A DNA stretch of 53,507 bases from assembly GCA_039182515.1 (NCBI GenBank), contig JBCDCE010000024.1:1-53507 (forward strand). The letters are read 5' to 3'. Position 1 is the stretch's first letter. Each line of letters begins with the position of its first letter. Below the pieces are notes generated by a model that had not been told where the DNA came from, made no database searches, and saw nothing but the letters and a program-made list of their open reading frames with translations. Positions 15,483 through 25,074 of this stretch are shown piece after piece. The position numbers and the translations under genes are program-made. This DNA is from JBCDCE01 sp039182515 (GTDB lineage: Bacteria; Pseudomonadota; Alphaproteobacteria; Rhodobacterales; Rhodobacteraceae).

Positions 15483-16295
15483 TTAAGTTAACTTGCTGGC
15501 GACCACCCACCAATCTGAATATCGCTCTTGCAGCTTTTGGGCTGCATCTTCGGCTTCTGAAAACTGTTCAAAAAGCGCAAAACACGTCGCGCCGGAGCCC
15601 GACATTCGTGCAACCTGCACCCCTTTTTTGCATTTCAAAACCTCTAGTAGCTCACCGATGATCGGAGCGTGAGCAATGGCCGCAGTTTGCATATCATTGC
15701 GTTGCCGCGCCAACCAGCTTAGCCAATCTGTTTTTGGTAGATCCTCAAGTGGACTATTGTTTTTGTCTTGCATGGTAGCAAAAATTTGCCCTGTTGGAAC
15801 ATCCACTCCCGGATTAACGATCAAAGCATTTAGCTCCGGAAAGGCAACGGGCGTTATATCTTCTCCGATGCCGCGCATGCGTGCGCCTTGGGCAAGCATA
15901 CATACAGGAACATCTGCACCTAGAGACACTGCAAGGTCTGCGGGCACCGAGAACCCTAAGGCCTCACAGGCACGCAAAACTGTGGCCGCGTCTGACGAGC
16001 CGCCCCCAATGCCAGCCTGGGCCGGTAAGCGCTTTTCTAAGGTCATGGCGAGTTTTGCGCCCACACCTTCGGCGGCCTTCCACATCAGATTGCGAGAATC
16101 GCTCGGTACAGCGGCGGACCTAGGCCCCGCAACTTCCAAAGACATGTTATCTGCGCGCTCACAAATGATGCTATCGCCCACATCCGCGAAAGCAACGAGA
16201 CTGTCTAATAAATGATAACCGTCCGCGCGCTGGCCCTTGATGTGCAGCGCGAGATTGATCTTTGCCGGCGCAAATCCCGTATATCGCTTAGCCAT
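15483..16295 (-). CDS. ispE: 4-diphosphocytidyl-2-C-methyl-D-erythritol kinase
   Basis: This GHMP kinase phosphorylates CDP-methylerythritol in the non-mevalonate isoprenoid pathway. The 270-aa length is usual. PAKINLALHIKGQRADGYHLL at the N terminus is characteristic (catalytic Lys in the AKINL strand), and the ATP-binding loop AGIGGGSSDAA lies near residue 93, with MSGSGATCF near residue 240. The start overlaps the end of the upstream TPR gene by 8 bp, indicating coupling. Confidence 0.96.
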   Translation of the reverse strand: MAKRYTGFAPAKINLALHIKGQRADGYHLLDSLVAFADVGDSIICERADNMSLEVAGPRSAAVPSDSRNLMWKAAEGVGAKLAMTLEKRLPAQAGIGGGSSDAATVLRACEALGFSVPADLAVSLGADVPVCMLAQGARMRGIGEDITPVAFPELNALIVNPGVDVPTGQIFATMQDKNNSPLEDLPKTDWLSWLARQRNDMQTAAIAHAPIIGELLEVLKCKKGVQVARMSGSGATCFALFEQFSEAEDAAQKLQERYSDWWVVASKLT

Positions 16296-18024
16296 CGTCC
16301 TCAGGTGCTGCCGCCCCGTCAGTCTCTTCTGCGACCTTCACGATCGGATTGGCTTCGGCCTCGCGCACAGCTGTCAAACCGATCTCGAGCTTAAGACGGA
16401 TCCGCTCTGCATCCTCTTCGGCGGGGTCCAGAGAGAGGGCGCGCATCCAGTGAAAGCGTGCCTCCGTCAACCGACCCACCATCCAAAGCGAATCTCCAAG
16501 ATGGTCATTGATCACTGGATCAATCGGTGTGAGTTCCGCGGCGCGCTCCATATGCACAATCGCTTCGTCAAAACGACCAAGCTCAAAGAGCGCCCAGCCT
16601 AGGCTGTCCACAATGAAGCCGCTGTTTGGGCGTGCAGCGACCGCTTCCTCAATTAAAAGCAAAGCTTCTTCAAGATTGAGGCCCTTCTCAAGCATCGAAT
16701 AGCCCAAATAATTAAGCACATTTGGTTGGCCTGGATTGAGCTCTAGGGCGCGCCGAAAATCGGCTTCGGCCAAAGGCCATTTGTCCGTGCGCTCATAAGT
16801 GATGCCGCGCGCGTAATGGATAAACCATAGGCCGGGATCAGTTTCTGTGCTGCGCTCTAAGGCGTTCGAGTAAGCTTTAGTCGAGTCCTCAAAGCGATCC
16901 ATACGGCGCAAGAGATCGCCCAGCACACGGTGTACTTCGCTAACCTCACCGTGGCTTTCCGTCAATTGGCGCAGCACTTCAATGGCTGTTTCTTGATCGC
17001 CTGCGTTGTACAGCGCTTGGGCGCGGCCAATTTCTGCAGCGTGATACGCCGCATGAGAACGCGGCACTTCATCATAGGCTTTTGTCGCCAGTTTGAAGGC
17101 CTCCAAGCGCTCCAAAAGTCCCGCCGTGAGCAAAAGCGCGTCGACAAAATCCGTCCGAAGAAAGCTCGCAGCCCGCGCAAAGATAAGCGTGTAGTCAGGA
17201 TCAGAGTCGCTCTCAAGCGCTGACGCTACGGAAAAATACACTTCGGCAACGCCGTCTTTGACGCCGAGAACTGCATCAAAATCTAGGGTTTCGCCGCTCA
17301 CCAAGCGCTGCACAATCGCGCGCTGATCTTCGTCAAGATTGCCGGAATAGGCTTGCTGAAAATAGGCGACCGCTCCGGGGTTGTCGCCCAATTGGCTGTA
17401 GATCTGCGCAAGGACCATACTGCCGCGCCGGGTGCGTACAAAGGGCTGCACTTGCTCTGTGGTGAGCAGCGCTTTGGCTTTTTCAAAGTCGCCAACCATC
17501 GCATACGCCAAGCCAGCATGATAGCTCGCGAAAGCTGTATTGGACGGCATCTCAAGCAACGCATCAAAGGCTTTAAAACCCTCACCAGCGCTTGCCGTTT
17601 CAATTTTAAGCCAGGCGGCGATAAGACCATCAATTAAGGAGCCTACGCCGCGCCCGGCGTCAATTTCAGCTTCCGCTTTCGCAAACTCACCCTGTTCGAT
17701 CAGCCCGGTGACCACACTCAAGCGGGCGATTTGGTTCTCAGGCACCCGAGGGGAGATTTTCGATGTGAGATCGACCGCCTGGTCAAAATCCCCGCGATTG
17801 ATAAACCCGATCAGGGTGCGCTCCAAAAGCAGCTCGTTGGAAGGGTCGCGACGATAGGCTTGGTTGTAGTAACGTCCAACTGCATCAAAATCGTTGAGAT
17901 ACTGTGCTTGGCGACCTGCCAAGTAATCCCCTGCGGATTGCGCAAGAGCAAGCTCGCTCATCAGCAAAGTAGCGCTTAGTCCAAGTCCAAACACACGCGA
18001 AACACGCGATCTTATCGAGCCCAT
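16288..18024 (-). CDS. Exported TPR-repeat protein
   Basis: This 578-aa protein has a signal peptide (residues 1-28, ending ALAQ), then about ten tetratricopeptide-like helical repeats; the clearest are YARGITYERTDKWPLAEADF, LNPGQPNVLNYLGYSMLEKG and VDSLGWALFELGRFDEAIVHM near residues 390-490. TPR solenoids mediate protein contacts, here in the periplasm or at the outer membrane. The start was placed at the ATG preceded by GGGAGAAG, giving a clean signal peptide; an in-frame extension of 16 codons exists. ispE follows with overlap, a common pairing in this group. Confidence 0.88.
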   Translation of the reverse strand: MGSIRSRVSRVFGLGLSATLLMSELALAQSAGDYLAGRQAQYLNDFDAVGRYYNQAYRRDPSNELLLERTLIGFINRGDFDQAVDLTSKISPRVPENQIARLSVVTGLIEQGEFAKAEAEIDAGRGVGSLIDGLIAAWLKIETASAGEGFKAFDALLEMPSNTAFASYHAGLAYAMVGDFEKAKALLTTEQVQPFVRTRRGSMVLAQIYSQLGDNPGAVAYFQQAYSGNLDEDQRAIVQRLVSGETLDFDAVLGVKDGVAEVYFSVASALESDSDPDYTLIFARAASFLRTDFVDALLLTAGLLERLEAFKLATKAYDEVPRSHAAYHAAEIGRAQALYNAGDQETAIEVLRQLTESHGEVSEVHRVLGDLLRRMDRFEDSTKAYSNALERSTETDPGLWFIHYARGITYERTDKWPLAEADFRRALELNPGQPNVLNYLGYSMLEKGLNLEEALLLIEEAVAARPNSGFIVDSLGWALFELGRFDEAIVHMERAAELTPIDPVINDHLGDSLWMVGRLTEARFHWMRALSLDPAEEDAERIRLKLEIGLTAVREAEANPIVKVAEETDGAAAPEDDG

Positions 18025-18120
18025 ACTCTTCTCCCAAACACGAGCCCCCACCCTAACCGCGTCGCGCTTCAAATCAACTGCTCGCCGCGATCAAAGTTAA
18101 TCTTAAATTTTGTGTGTATT

Positions 18121-19773
18121 TTACATGTTGGGGTAATTGGGCCCATCTCCCCCCTGTGGCGTCGTCCAAATGATGTTTTGGCTTGGATCTTTGATGTCAC
18201 AGGTTTTGCAGTGCACACAGTTTTGGAAGTTGATCACAAACTTGTTGCGCCCTTCTTCATCACGCACAAACTCATAGACGCCCGCCGGGCAATAGCGTTG
18301 CGACGGACCCGCGAAGGTCCTGTAGTTCACAAGAGTCGGTGTGCTCGAGTCGATCAACCTCAGATGGGCAGGCTGACTTTCTTCGTGGTTCGTCATGGAA
18401 AAGCTCACGTTGGTGAGGCGATCAAAGCTCAACACACCGTCCGGCTTGGGATACTCAATCGTCTCATAAGCTGCAGCAACCCCTGTGGAGCTCGCATCTG
18501 ACTTTTTGTGCTGAAGCGTCCCGAAGAGCGAGAATCCAAAGAGCGAATTCGTCCACATATCCAGACCACCGCCCACGAGCGACGCCAAAAGACCGTGATC
18601 AGACCAAAGTGGTTTGACGTTGCGCACTGGCTTGAGGTCCTTGGCGATCTCACCTGAGCGCACATCTGCATCGTATTCTATCAAGGTATCGCCGCTGCGC
18701 CCATTCGCGATGGCCGCCGCAGCCGCGTTCGCAGCCGCGATCCCCGAGAGCATCGCGTTATGATTACCCTTAATGCGTGGCACGTTGACCATGCCGGCTG
18801 AACAGCCCAAAAGCGCGCCCCCTGGGAAGGCCAGTTTTGGCAAAGATTGCCAGCCGCCTTCTGAGATTGCACGCGCACCATAAGCCACGCGTTTGCCACC
18901 CTTAAGGAGCTCTGCCACCATTGGATGATGCTTGAAGCGCTGGAATTCCATGTAAGGGAAAAGGTGCGGATTCTCATAATTGAGGTGCACCACGAAGCCC
19001 ACATAAACTTGGTTGTTGTCCAAATGATAGATAAACGAGCCGCCGCCTGCGTTCGATCCCAAAGGCCAGCCCATTGTGTGGGTCACAGTGCCTTCTTTGT
19101 GCTTTTCGGGATCGATTTCCCAGATCTCTTTCATCCCAAGCCCATATTTTTGGACGTTGGAATCGTCGTCGAGACGGTGACGGAAGATAACTTGCTTGGA
19201 CAGAGACCCACGCACACCTTCGCCCAAGAAAACATATTTACCCAAAAGCTCCATGCCTGGCTCGTAGTTCGGACCAGGGTTGCCAAGCGCATCGCGGCCA
19301 AATTCGCCGGCAACGACACCGCGCACAGTTCCGTCTTCGGCCCAAACGATTTCAGAACAGGCCATACCTGGGAAGACTTCCACGCCCAGTTCTTCGGCTT
19401 GTTCCGCCATCCAGCGGCACACGTTGCCCATCGACACGATATAATTGCCATGGTTCGACATCAGTTTTGGCATCACCACATTTGGGATCTTTACCTGACC
19501 CGCAGGGCCCAGCATGTAGAAGTGATCTTCCCGAACCGGCACAGTGATCGGCGCGCCTTTTTCGCGCCAATCCGGGATCAGGGTATCTAGGCCTACCGGA
19601 TCGAGCACAGCGCCGGAGAGGATATGCGCGCCAACCTCGGAGCCTTTCTCCAAAACCACCACAGAGATCTCTGGATCGATTTGCTTCAAGCGGATCGCAG
19701 CAGAGAGCCCAGCTGGCCCCGCGCCCACGATCACAACATCATATTCCATCGCTTCGCGTTCAACTTCAGACAC
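18121..19773 (-). CDS. etfD: Electron transfer flavoprotein-ubiquinone oxidoreductase
   Basis: ETF-QO is a membrane-associated FAD and 4Fe-4S enzyme passing electrons from acyl-CoA and related dehydrogenases, via ETF, to ubiquinone. The 550-aa length is usual. The FAD dinucleotide motif VIVGAGPAGLSAAIRL lies near residue 14, and the C-terminal cluster ligands are in CPAGVYEF and NCVHCKTCDIKDPSQNI. The start is GTG, supported by GAGGAG 7 nt upstream; the ATG eight codons in has no comparable site. It is divergent from greA. Confidence 0.97.
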   Translation of the reverse strand: MSEVEREAMEYDVVIVGAGPAGLSAAIRLKQIDPEISVVVLEKGSEVGAHILSGAVLDPVGLDTLIPDWREKGAPITVPVREDHFYMLGPAGQVKIPNVVMPKLMSNHGNYIVSMGNVCRWMAEQAEELGVEVFPGMACSEIVWAEDGTVRGVVAGEFGRDALGNPGPNYEPGMELLGKYVFLGEGVRGSLSKQVIFRHRLDDDSNVQKYGLGMKEIWEIDPEKHKEGTVTHTMGWPLGSNAGGGSFIYHLDNNQVYVGFVVHLNYENPHLFPYMEFQRFKHHPMVAELLKGGKRVAYGARAISEGGWQSLPKLAFPGGALLGCSAGMVNVPRIKGNHNAMLSGIAAANAAAAAIANGRSGDTLIEYDADVRSGEIAKDLKPVRNVKPLWSDHGLLASLVGGGLDMWTNSLFGFSLFGTLQHKKSDASSTGVAAAYETIEYPKPDGVLSFDRLTNVSFSMTNHEESQPAHLRLIDSSTPTLVNYRTFAGPSQRYCPAGVYEFVRDEEGRNKFVINFQNCVHCKTCDIKDPSQNIIWTTPQGGDGPNYPNM

Positions 19774-20010
19774 AAGCGCTCTCCTCAGCTCACAAACCGT
19801 CCATATCGCGGGTAGGCGGGCGCATCTGCGCAGTCAACCACGACACCGCGTAATATTATTATAAAGCGCTTAGACAAACAGGTTAGACCGTACACTTGCG
19901 ACAAACCGCCTCTCTTTTTGGCCCCTTCCTCTTGCAATTTCTGCCTAGATTGCATTTTGTCGGATGATGGTTTCGCTGCGCGTGCAGCTTCTACAAGAGA
20001 TGTTTACCCC

Positions 20011-20481
20011 ATGGAAAAGATCCCTATGACCCAAGCGGGCGCAACGCGCCTGGACGTTGAGCTCAAAGAGCTCAAGACCGTTGAACGCCCCGCGATCATC
20101 AAAGCGATCGCCGAGGCGCGCGAATTGGGTGATCTTAAAGAAAACGCTGAATACCATTCTGCGCGCGAAAAACAGAGCTTTATCGAAGGCCGCATTGCTG
20201 AGCTTGAGGCTATTTTGAGCCGGGCTGAAATCATCGATCCCACAAGTCTCTCGGGCACCATTAAATTTGGAGCGACCATCAAATTGGTGGATGAAGACAC
20301 AGACGAAGAGAAATCCTACCAAATTGTCGGCGAACCTGAAGCTGACATTGAAAAAGGGCTTTTGAACATAAAATCGCCTCTTGCGCGCGCGCTTATTGGC
20401 AAAGAAGAGGGCGATAGCGTTGAGGTGCGGACCCCTGGCGGGGAGCGGAGTTACGAAATTTTGGAAGTTCAGTTTATTTAA
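20011..20481 (+). CDS. greA: Transcription elongation factor GreA
   Basis: GreA enters the secondary channel of stalled RNA polymerase and stimulates transcript cleavage. The 156-aa product has the N-terminal coiled coil with the acidic tip in RELGDLKENAEYHSAREKQ (residues about 37-55) and the C-terminal FKBP-like domain ending SYEILEVQFI. The ATG matches the family N terminus (MEKIPMTQAG); the ribosome binding site is weak. The next gene begins 14 bp after its stop. Confidence 0.97.
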   Translation: MEKIPMTQAGATRLDVELKELKTVERPAIIKAIAEARELGDLKENAEYHSAREKQSFIEGRIAELEAILSRAEIIDPTSLSGTIKFGATIKLVDEDTDEEKSYQIVGEPEADIEKGLLNIKSPLARALIGKEEGDSVEVRTPGGERSYEILEVQFI

Positions 20482-20495
20482 AGGTGTCAGGCCCC

Positions 20496-21806
20496 ATGGC
20501 CAATGCGCAGTCCTCTTCGGTTTCCCAAGACGAGTCCAATCGTGCCCCGATTGTGATCGCGATCTTTTTGAGCGCGATTTGGATCTTGGCCATTGTCAGC
20601 TTTTTCACGCTGTTGCCGACCCCCTTGCCTATGGGCAATTGGGTGGAAGCTGGCATGATGGCAGTGGCGGCAATAACCCCGATTTGCGTGTTCTGGTTGG
20701 CCGCGACAAGCGCTGTGGCTGTGCGCCGTTTGCGCTCGGAGACAGAGCATTTGCGCGCGAGCGTGGCGGCTCTGTCGTCTGTTTCAGCAAGAGTGCGAGC
20801 GCCAGAGGTTGTTGCGGAAGAGACATCTTCCCAAGCCCCTCACCTGCGACTCGAACCGGACGTAGAGCATGCCGCACCACCTCTTGGCGCGGCAACTACG
20901 CAAAGCCCGCAAGCCTCTCCCACAGGCTCCGCTTTTCCAGATGCGCTCCGCCAGGCTCCAGAGACCTCAAACGCGCCTTCGCTTGGACCCGCTGCTGCCC
21001 AAGCTATGAAAGCCATGCCGTCTCTCACGGCCGTTTCGCCGGAACCTGAAGCTGTGCCCGACCCAGCTCGCGAAGAGCGCTCCCAAGCCCCTCAGGAGTA
21101 TGTCTCAGAGCTCAGCTTGGAAACACCCGAACCTGCTTTGGAAACCGTCAATGAGGATCAAAGCGGATTGCGTTTTTCGAGCAAAAGGGATGCACGTGGG
21201 CTTCATCCAAGCGGCAGCCTTATCGGGCGCGGGGCTCCTGCCCCGGCCGCAGAGACCCAGCCTGACGCAGCCGAAGAGACCGCGAACCAGCCAACATTGG
21301 CCTTTGAGACCGAAGAAGAAGCCGCACCCGTGAGTGTGCTGAGCAATGACGATCTCTTGCGCGCGTTGCATTTCCCAAAAGATGCAGATGACATCACAGG
21401 CTTTGCCGCGCTGCGCCGTGCGCTCAAGGACAACCAAGCCAGCGCCCTCATCCAGGCTGCCCAAGACATCCTGACCCTTCTGAGCCAAGAAGGCATCTAT
21501 ATGGACGACCTCACCTTTGATCGCCCCCGCCCAGACCTGTGGCGACGCTTTGCGAAAGGCGAACGCGGCCCAGCGCTTTCGGCTTTGGGGGGCGTAAGGG
21601 ATCGCGCGTCGCTGGCGCTCACAGCCCAGAAAATGCGGGAAGACACGATCTTCCGTGATACCGCGCACCATTTCCTGCGCCGCTTTGACAAATCGCTGAT
21701 GGGTTTTGAGCCGAACATGAGTGACACGGAGTTGACCCAGCTGTCGGTCACTCGCTCGGCTTTGGCCTTTATGCTCTTGGGCCGCGTGGCTGGTGTTTTT
21801 CAGTAG
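20496..21806 (+). CDS. Unknown membrane protein with Pro/Glu/Ala-rich linker
   Basis: This 436-aa protein has two hydrophobic segments (about residues 20-42 and 51-73), a helical stretch with RLRSETEHLRASVAAL, a long low-complexity linker rich in Pro, Ala, Glu and Ser (about 90-280) and a compact C-terminal domain (about 285-436) that begins DDLLRALHFPKDADDITGF. I do not recognise the family. AAAGG precedes the ATG by 11 nt; a GTG four codons upstream is the alternative. It follows greA closely and may be cotranscribed. Confidence 0.8.
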   Translation: MANAQSSSVSQDESNRAPIVIAIFLSAIWILAIVSFFTLLPTPLPMGNWVEAGMMAVAAITPICVFWLAATSAVAVRRLRSETEHLRASVAALSSVSARVRAPEVVAEETSSQAPHLRLEPDVEHAAPPLGAATTQSPQASPTGSAFPDALRQAPETSNAPSLGPAAAQAMKAMPSLTAVSPEPEAVPDPAREERSQAPQEYVSELSLETPEPALETVNEDQSGLRFSSKRDARGLHPSGSLIGRGAPAPAAETQPDAAEETANQPTLAFETEEEAAPVSVLSNDDLLRALHFPKDADDITGFAALRRALKDNQASALIQAAQDILTLLSQEGIYMDDLTFDRPRPDLWRRFAKGERGPALSALGGVRDRASLALTAQKMREDTIFRDTAHHFLRRFDKSLMGFEPNMSDTELTQLSVTRSALAFMLLGRVAGVFQ

Positions 21807-21836
21807 ATCAAAGCTACCGCAGAGCGCAAACCGCGC

Positions 21837-23996
21837 CTATAGCCCCCAATCGCTAAACGGAATGTAGCGCACCAGCGTGCCTGGTTCGATCTCTTGCGCG
21901 TCACTTGGTAAATCGACCAAACCATCTGCCCAAGCGAGCCCGCTGATCCGGCCCGAGCCTTCAGAGGCGAAGACCTCAACTCCATTGATCCCAAGCCGAG
22001 CACGCAAAAACTCGCGCCGTCCGGCTTTTTTGCGCTTTTTGAAAGCCGCTTGGACCCACTGACCATCCGGCATTGGCTTGGGCGCGCCTTGCAGAGACGC
22101 CAGCGCGGAATAGCCAAAAACAAGCGTGCAAACTGCAGCGGCCACGGGATTTCCTGGCAAACCGATCACGGGTGTTTCGTCCCATACGCCCAAGGCCAAA
22201 GGACGGCCAGGTTTTAGGGCAATGCGCCAGGCAGCATAGGCGTCGCGCTGGGTGAGGGCGCGCGAGACATGATCCTCATCACCAGCAGAAGCCCCGCCGC
22301 TTGTAAAAATCACATCCGCAGCTGCGGCCCCTTCACTAAGAGCGGTTTCAATCGCTTCACGGGTATCGGCCTGAATACCAAGGTTGACCACCTCGTATCC
22401 CCAAGCCCGCAACATGGCACGCAACATCGGGCCATTGGCATCATAGATGCGGTCAGGCGCGGGATTGCTCACGTCTTCGGTGATTTCAGAGCCCGTCGAC
22501 ATCACGGCCACTTTCAAAGACCGCATGACTGGGACGTCCGCCACACCAACCGAACGCAAAACGCCCAAATCAAATGCGCCGAGCTTGCGGCCTCGCGCCA
22601 TGACGATCTGATCTTTGGCTATATCCTCGCCCATGGGGCGGAGGTTTGCGCCTGGCTTGATGGGGCCATCAAAAGCGATATGGCCGTCTTCGACGCGGCA
22701 GTCTTCTTCCAAAACAATTGTATCGACGCCTGCGGGCACCGTTGCCCCGGTCAAGATCCTAACGGCTTGTCCTTTAAGCAGTTCCCCATCGAATGGCGCT
22801 CCGGCCGCGGCGCGGCCCTGCGCCAATGGCAAAACATGGGGGCTCTGGCCCTCTAAGCTCGCTTGGGCAAACCCATAGCCATCCACGGCACTATTGGCTG
22901 CAGGAGGATGAGCTCTTACCGCAGCAACATCTGAGCTCAAAACCCTGCCTTGGGCTTCTTCCAGCGCGCAAGTCTCATAAGCAGTTATCGGGACGAGTCG
23001 GTCCAAGAGCTGCGCTTGGGCCTCTTCCACGGGCATCCAATCCACGCCCTGTGGCATGGCAAAACAGTCATTTTGCATGCGCGGCGGGATCAGCTTTGGT
23101 TTCAGAGCCTCCCGCAATGTAGCCTCATGGCCAAGGCCCAAAATCCAACCTTCTTCGGGCGCGCTCACCGCGAGCATCTTTGCGAGCTCAGGGGCTTTGA
23201 GCTGTGCAAAGGCCTTCGCCAAAACGCGCACTTGAGTCGCATCCTTGATCTCTTCAGGCTCTTGTAAGCGTTCAATCTCGGGGGCCAAAAGAGAGGGCCA
23301 AATTTCCGCAAATACGATCTGACGATCCAAGGGCTCAAAGGGCCAAACCGAAACCTGGCCTGCGAATTTCTGGCGCAAGCGCTCAAGCACAGGCAGACCC
23401 ATCATCACTTGGCCGCCCACCGCGCCCGCACCTCCGATCTGCCAAAGGCTGAAGGTTCCAGATGCAGACTTTTCAGCCGCGCGCCATTCCTCAAAAGGAT
23501 GCGTCCAACTTGGCTTTTTGCGGGGTAGACCGGGTATGTCCTTGCTAAATGGATTGAACCAAAACGGCCCTTCGCCTGGAAGTTTGGCGTTGAGCTCTGC
23601 GCTGAGCGTGGCACGCAAACGCCCACTCTCAGCACCTTTGGGATCTTGTTCCGCGCGCGCGGCCAAAAAGGCCCAAAAGACCAATGGATCAGTTTGGCCA
23701 GTGAGGCGCTCCACGAAACCGGAGGGATAGCCAAAAGGGAAATCAAACCCGATCAAAAGCCGTTCGCCTTTGGCAAGGCTCTCGGAAATCTGGTCGCTGA
23801 GATGCGTTTCAGCAAGGGTGCGGTTGCGCAGATAGACCGGTGTTTGGCTCTTGGTTTGCGTCGCAATGGCGGCCCAAATCGAATCTTTGACCGGGCGCGG
23901 GCCGCGGTCCGCACCGCCAGACCAATCAACCATCATTACCTTGTCAAAACACGCGAGTTCAGGTGTCCCTTGTTCGGATCTCTTAGCCGCGCTCAT
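21837..23996 (-). CDS. moeA: MoeA with extra N-terminal DUF429/RNase-H-like domain
   Basis: The C-terminal 400 residues (about 315-719) are a full molybdopterin molybdotransferase, which inserts molybdate into adenylated molybdopterin: PANSAVDGYGFA near residue 365, ILTGATVPAGVDTIV, TGSEI, the FTSGGASAGDEDHV segment near 565, and PVIGLPGNPVAAAV near 615. The N-terminal 310 residues are additional: MMVDWSGG with Asp24, LIGFDFPFGYP with Asp85, and FAEIWPSL near 230 resemble the acidic pattern of DUF429-type RNase H folds. This domain's role is unknown. The start overlaps the mobB stop (ATGA), last gene of fdhD-mobA-mobB-moeA. Confidence 0.92.
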   Translation of the reverse strand: MSAAKRSEQGTPELACFDKVMMVDWSGGADRGPRPVKDSIWAAIATQTKSQTPVYLRNRTLAETHLSDQISESLAKGERLLIGFDFPFGYPSGFVERLTGQTDPLVFWAFLAARAEQDPKGAESGRLRATLSAELNAKLPGEGPFWFNPFSKDIPGLPRKKPSWTHPFEEWRAAEKSASGTFSLWQIGGAGAVGGQVMMGLPVLERLRQKFAGQVSVWPFEPLDRQIVFAEIWPSLLAPEIERLQEPEEIKDATQVRVLAKAFAQLKAPELAKMLAVSAPEEGWILGLGHEATLREALKPKLIPPRMQNDCFAMPQGVDWMPVEEAQAQLLDRLVPITAYETCALEEAQGRVLSSDVAAVRAHPPAANSAVDGYGFAQASLEGQSPHVLPLAQGRAAAGAPFDGELLKGQAVRILTGATVPAGVDTIVLEEDCRVEDGHIAFDGPIKPGANLRPMGEDIAKDQIVMARGRKLGAFDLGVLRSVGVADVPVMRSLKVAVMSTGSEITEDVSNPAPDRIYDANGPMLRAMLRAWGYEVVNLGIQADTREAIETALSEGAAAADVIFTSGGASAGDEDHVSRALTQRDAYAAWRIALKPGRPLALGVWDETPVIGLPGNPVAAAVCTLVFGYSALASLQGAPKPMPDGQWVQAAFKKRKKAGRREFLRARLGINGVEVFASEGSGRISGLAWADGLVDLPSDAQEIEPGTLVRYIPFSDWGL

Positions 23997-24478
23997 AACC
24001 CGCTCTCTTTGGCGATGAAGTCTGCAATGGCGGTGGTATCGTCGAGATCAAGCAGTGGAACGTGAACCTCTGGCGTGACATTGCTGGCCACGGCGCGCAC
24101 CGTCTCGCTTAGGATCGGCTCTTGGCCCGTTTCAACGCGGTGGGCGCAGAGCTTTGGGTGATCCGAGCTCTTGAAACCTTCCACCAGCACCAGATCCACG
24201 GGCGACAGTTTGGCCAATAGCTCGTCTAGACTTGGCTCTTGCACGCCGCGCAACTCGTGCATCAACGCCCAACGCTGGCCCGAACTTAAGAGCACTTCCT
24301 GCGCGCCCGCAGCGCGGTGGCGAAAGCTGTCTTTGCCGGGTTGATCCACATCGAAGTGGTGATGCGCATGTTTGAGCGTGCTCACGCTCATACCGCGCAC
24401 CACAAACTCTGTTACCAACCGCTCCATGAGCCCGGTTTTGCCGGAGTTCTTCCACCCGATAACGCCAAAGACCTTCAT
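23993..24478 (-). CDS. mobB: Molybdopterin-guanine dinucleotide biosynthesis adaptor MobB
   Basis: MobB is a small GTP-binding protein that assists MobA in forming the guanine dinucleotide form of the molybdenum cofactor. The 161-aa protein has an N-terminal P-loop GWKNSGKTGLMERL (residues 8-21), a SVSTLKHAHHHFDVDQPGKDS segment split around residues 32-52, and VDLVLVEGFKSSDHPK near residue 93, all family marks. It overlaps mobA and moeA by 4 bp each. Confidence 0.95.
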   Translation of the reverse strand: MKVFGVIGWKNSGKTGLMERLVTEFVVRGMSVSTLKHAHHHFDVDQPGKDSFRHRAAGAQEVLLSSGQRWALMHELRGVQEPSLDELLAKLSPVDLVLVEGFKSSDHPKLCAHRVETGQEPILSETVRAVASNVTPEVHVPLLDLDDTTAIADFIAKESGL

Positions 24479-25074
24479 GCCAGTCTCGCCTCCGCGGCTT
24501 GCAAATCTTCTGGGCGGTTCACGTTGAAAAACGGGTCGAACGGCTCCGCCGGGAAAGTCGCGGTTTGTGCGTTATGTGCTTGCGCAAAGACAATCACTTT
24601 GCGAGTGCCGCCCTCCAATGCATTGCGTAGGGGAGCACGTAGATCTGTCGACCAGAGTCCAAAGGTGGGGTGCAACCCATCGGTTGCAGCAAGCGCCAAG
24701 GGCACGGACATGCCTTCACAGGCCAGTTGCAAGCGCGGCACAAGATCGGCGGGAAAGAAGGGCGTGTCTGCAGCTACCGTGACAATTTGCGACGCCCCGC
24801 GCTCGGCTGCGGCGTCGAGACCTGCCAAAACACCCGCAAGCGGACCTGCGAAATCGGGAACAGTATCAGCCACCACCGGCGTGTTGAATTCAGAGAACCG
24901 CGCCGGGTCGCCATTGGCGTTGAGCACCAGGTCATCCACTTGCGGAGACAAGCGCTCGATCACATGCGCCAGAAGTGGCTTAGCCCCGAGGTTTAGCAAG
25001 GCTTTGTCACCGCCGCCCATGCGCCGCGAAAGGCCGCCCGCAAGGATCACGCCCAGAGGTGCGCGCTGTGTCAT
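24475..25074 (-). CDS. mobA: Molybdenum cofactor guanylyltransferase
   Basis: MobA transfers GMP from GTP to molybdopterin, giving the bis-MGD cofactor of enzymes such as formate dehydrogenase. The 199-aa product has the nucleotidyltransferase opening VILAGGLSRRMGGGDKALL (residues 9-27), ADTPFFPADLV near residue 103 with the metal-binding Asp, and GLHPTFGLW, as expected for the family. The start overlaps the fdhD stop (ATGA). Confidence 0.95.
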   Translation of the reverse strand: MTQRAPLGVILAGGLSRRMGGGDKALLNLGAKPLLAHVIERLSPQVDDLVLNANGDPARFSEFNTPVVADTVPDFAGPLAGVLAGLDAAAERGASQIVTVAADTPFFPADLVPRLQLACEGMSVPLALAATDGLHPTFGLWSTDLRAPLRNALEGGTRKVIVFAQAHNAQTATFPAEPFDPFFNVNRPEDLQAAEARLA

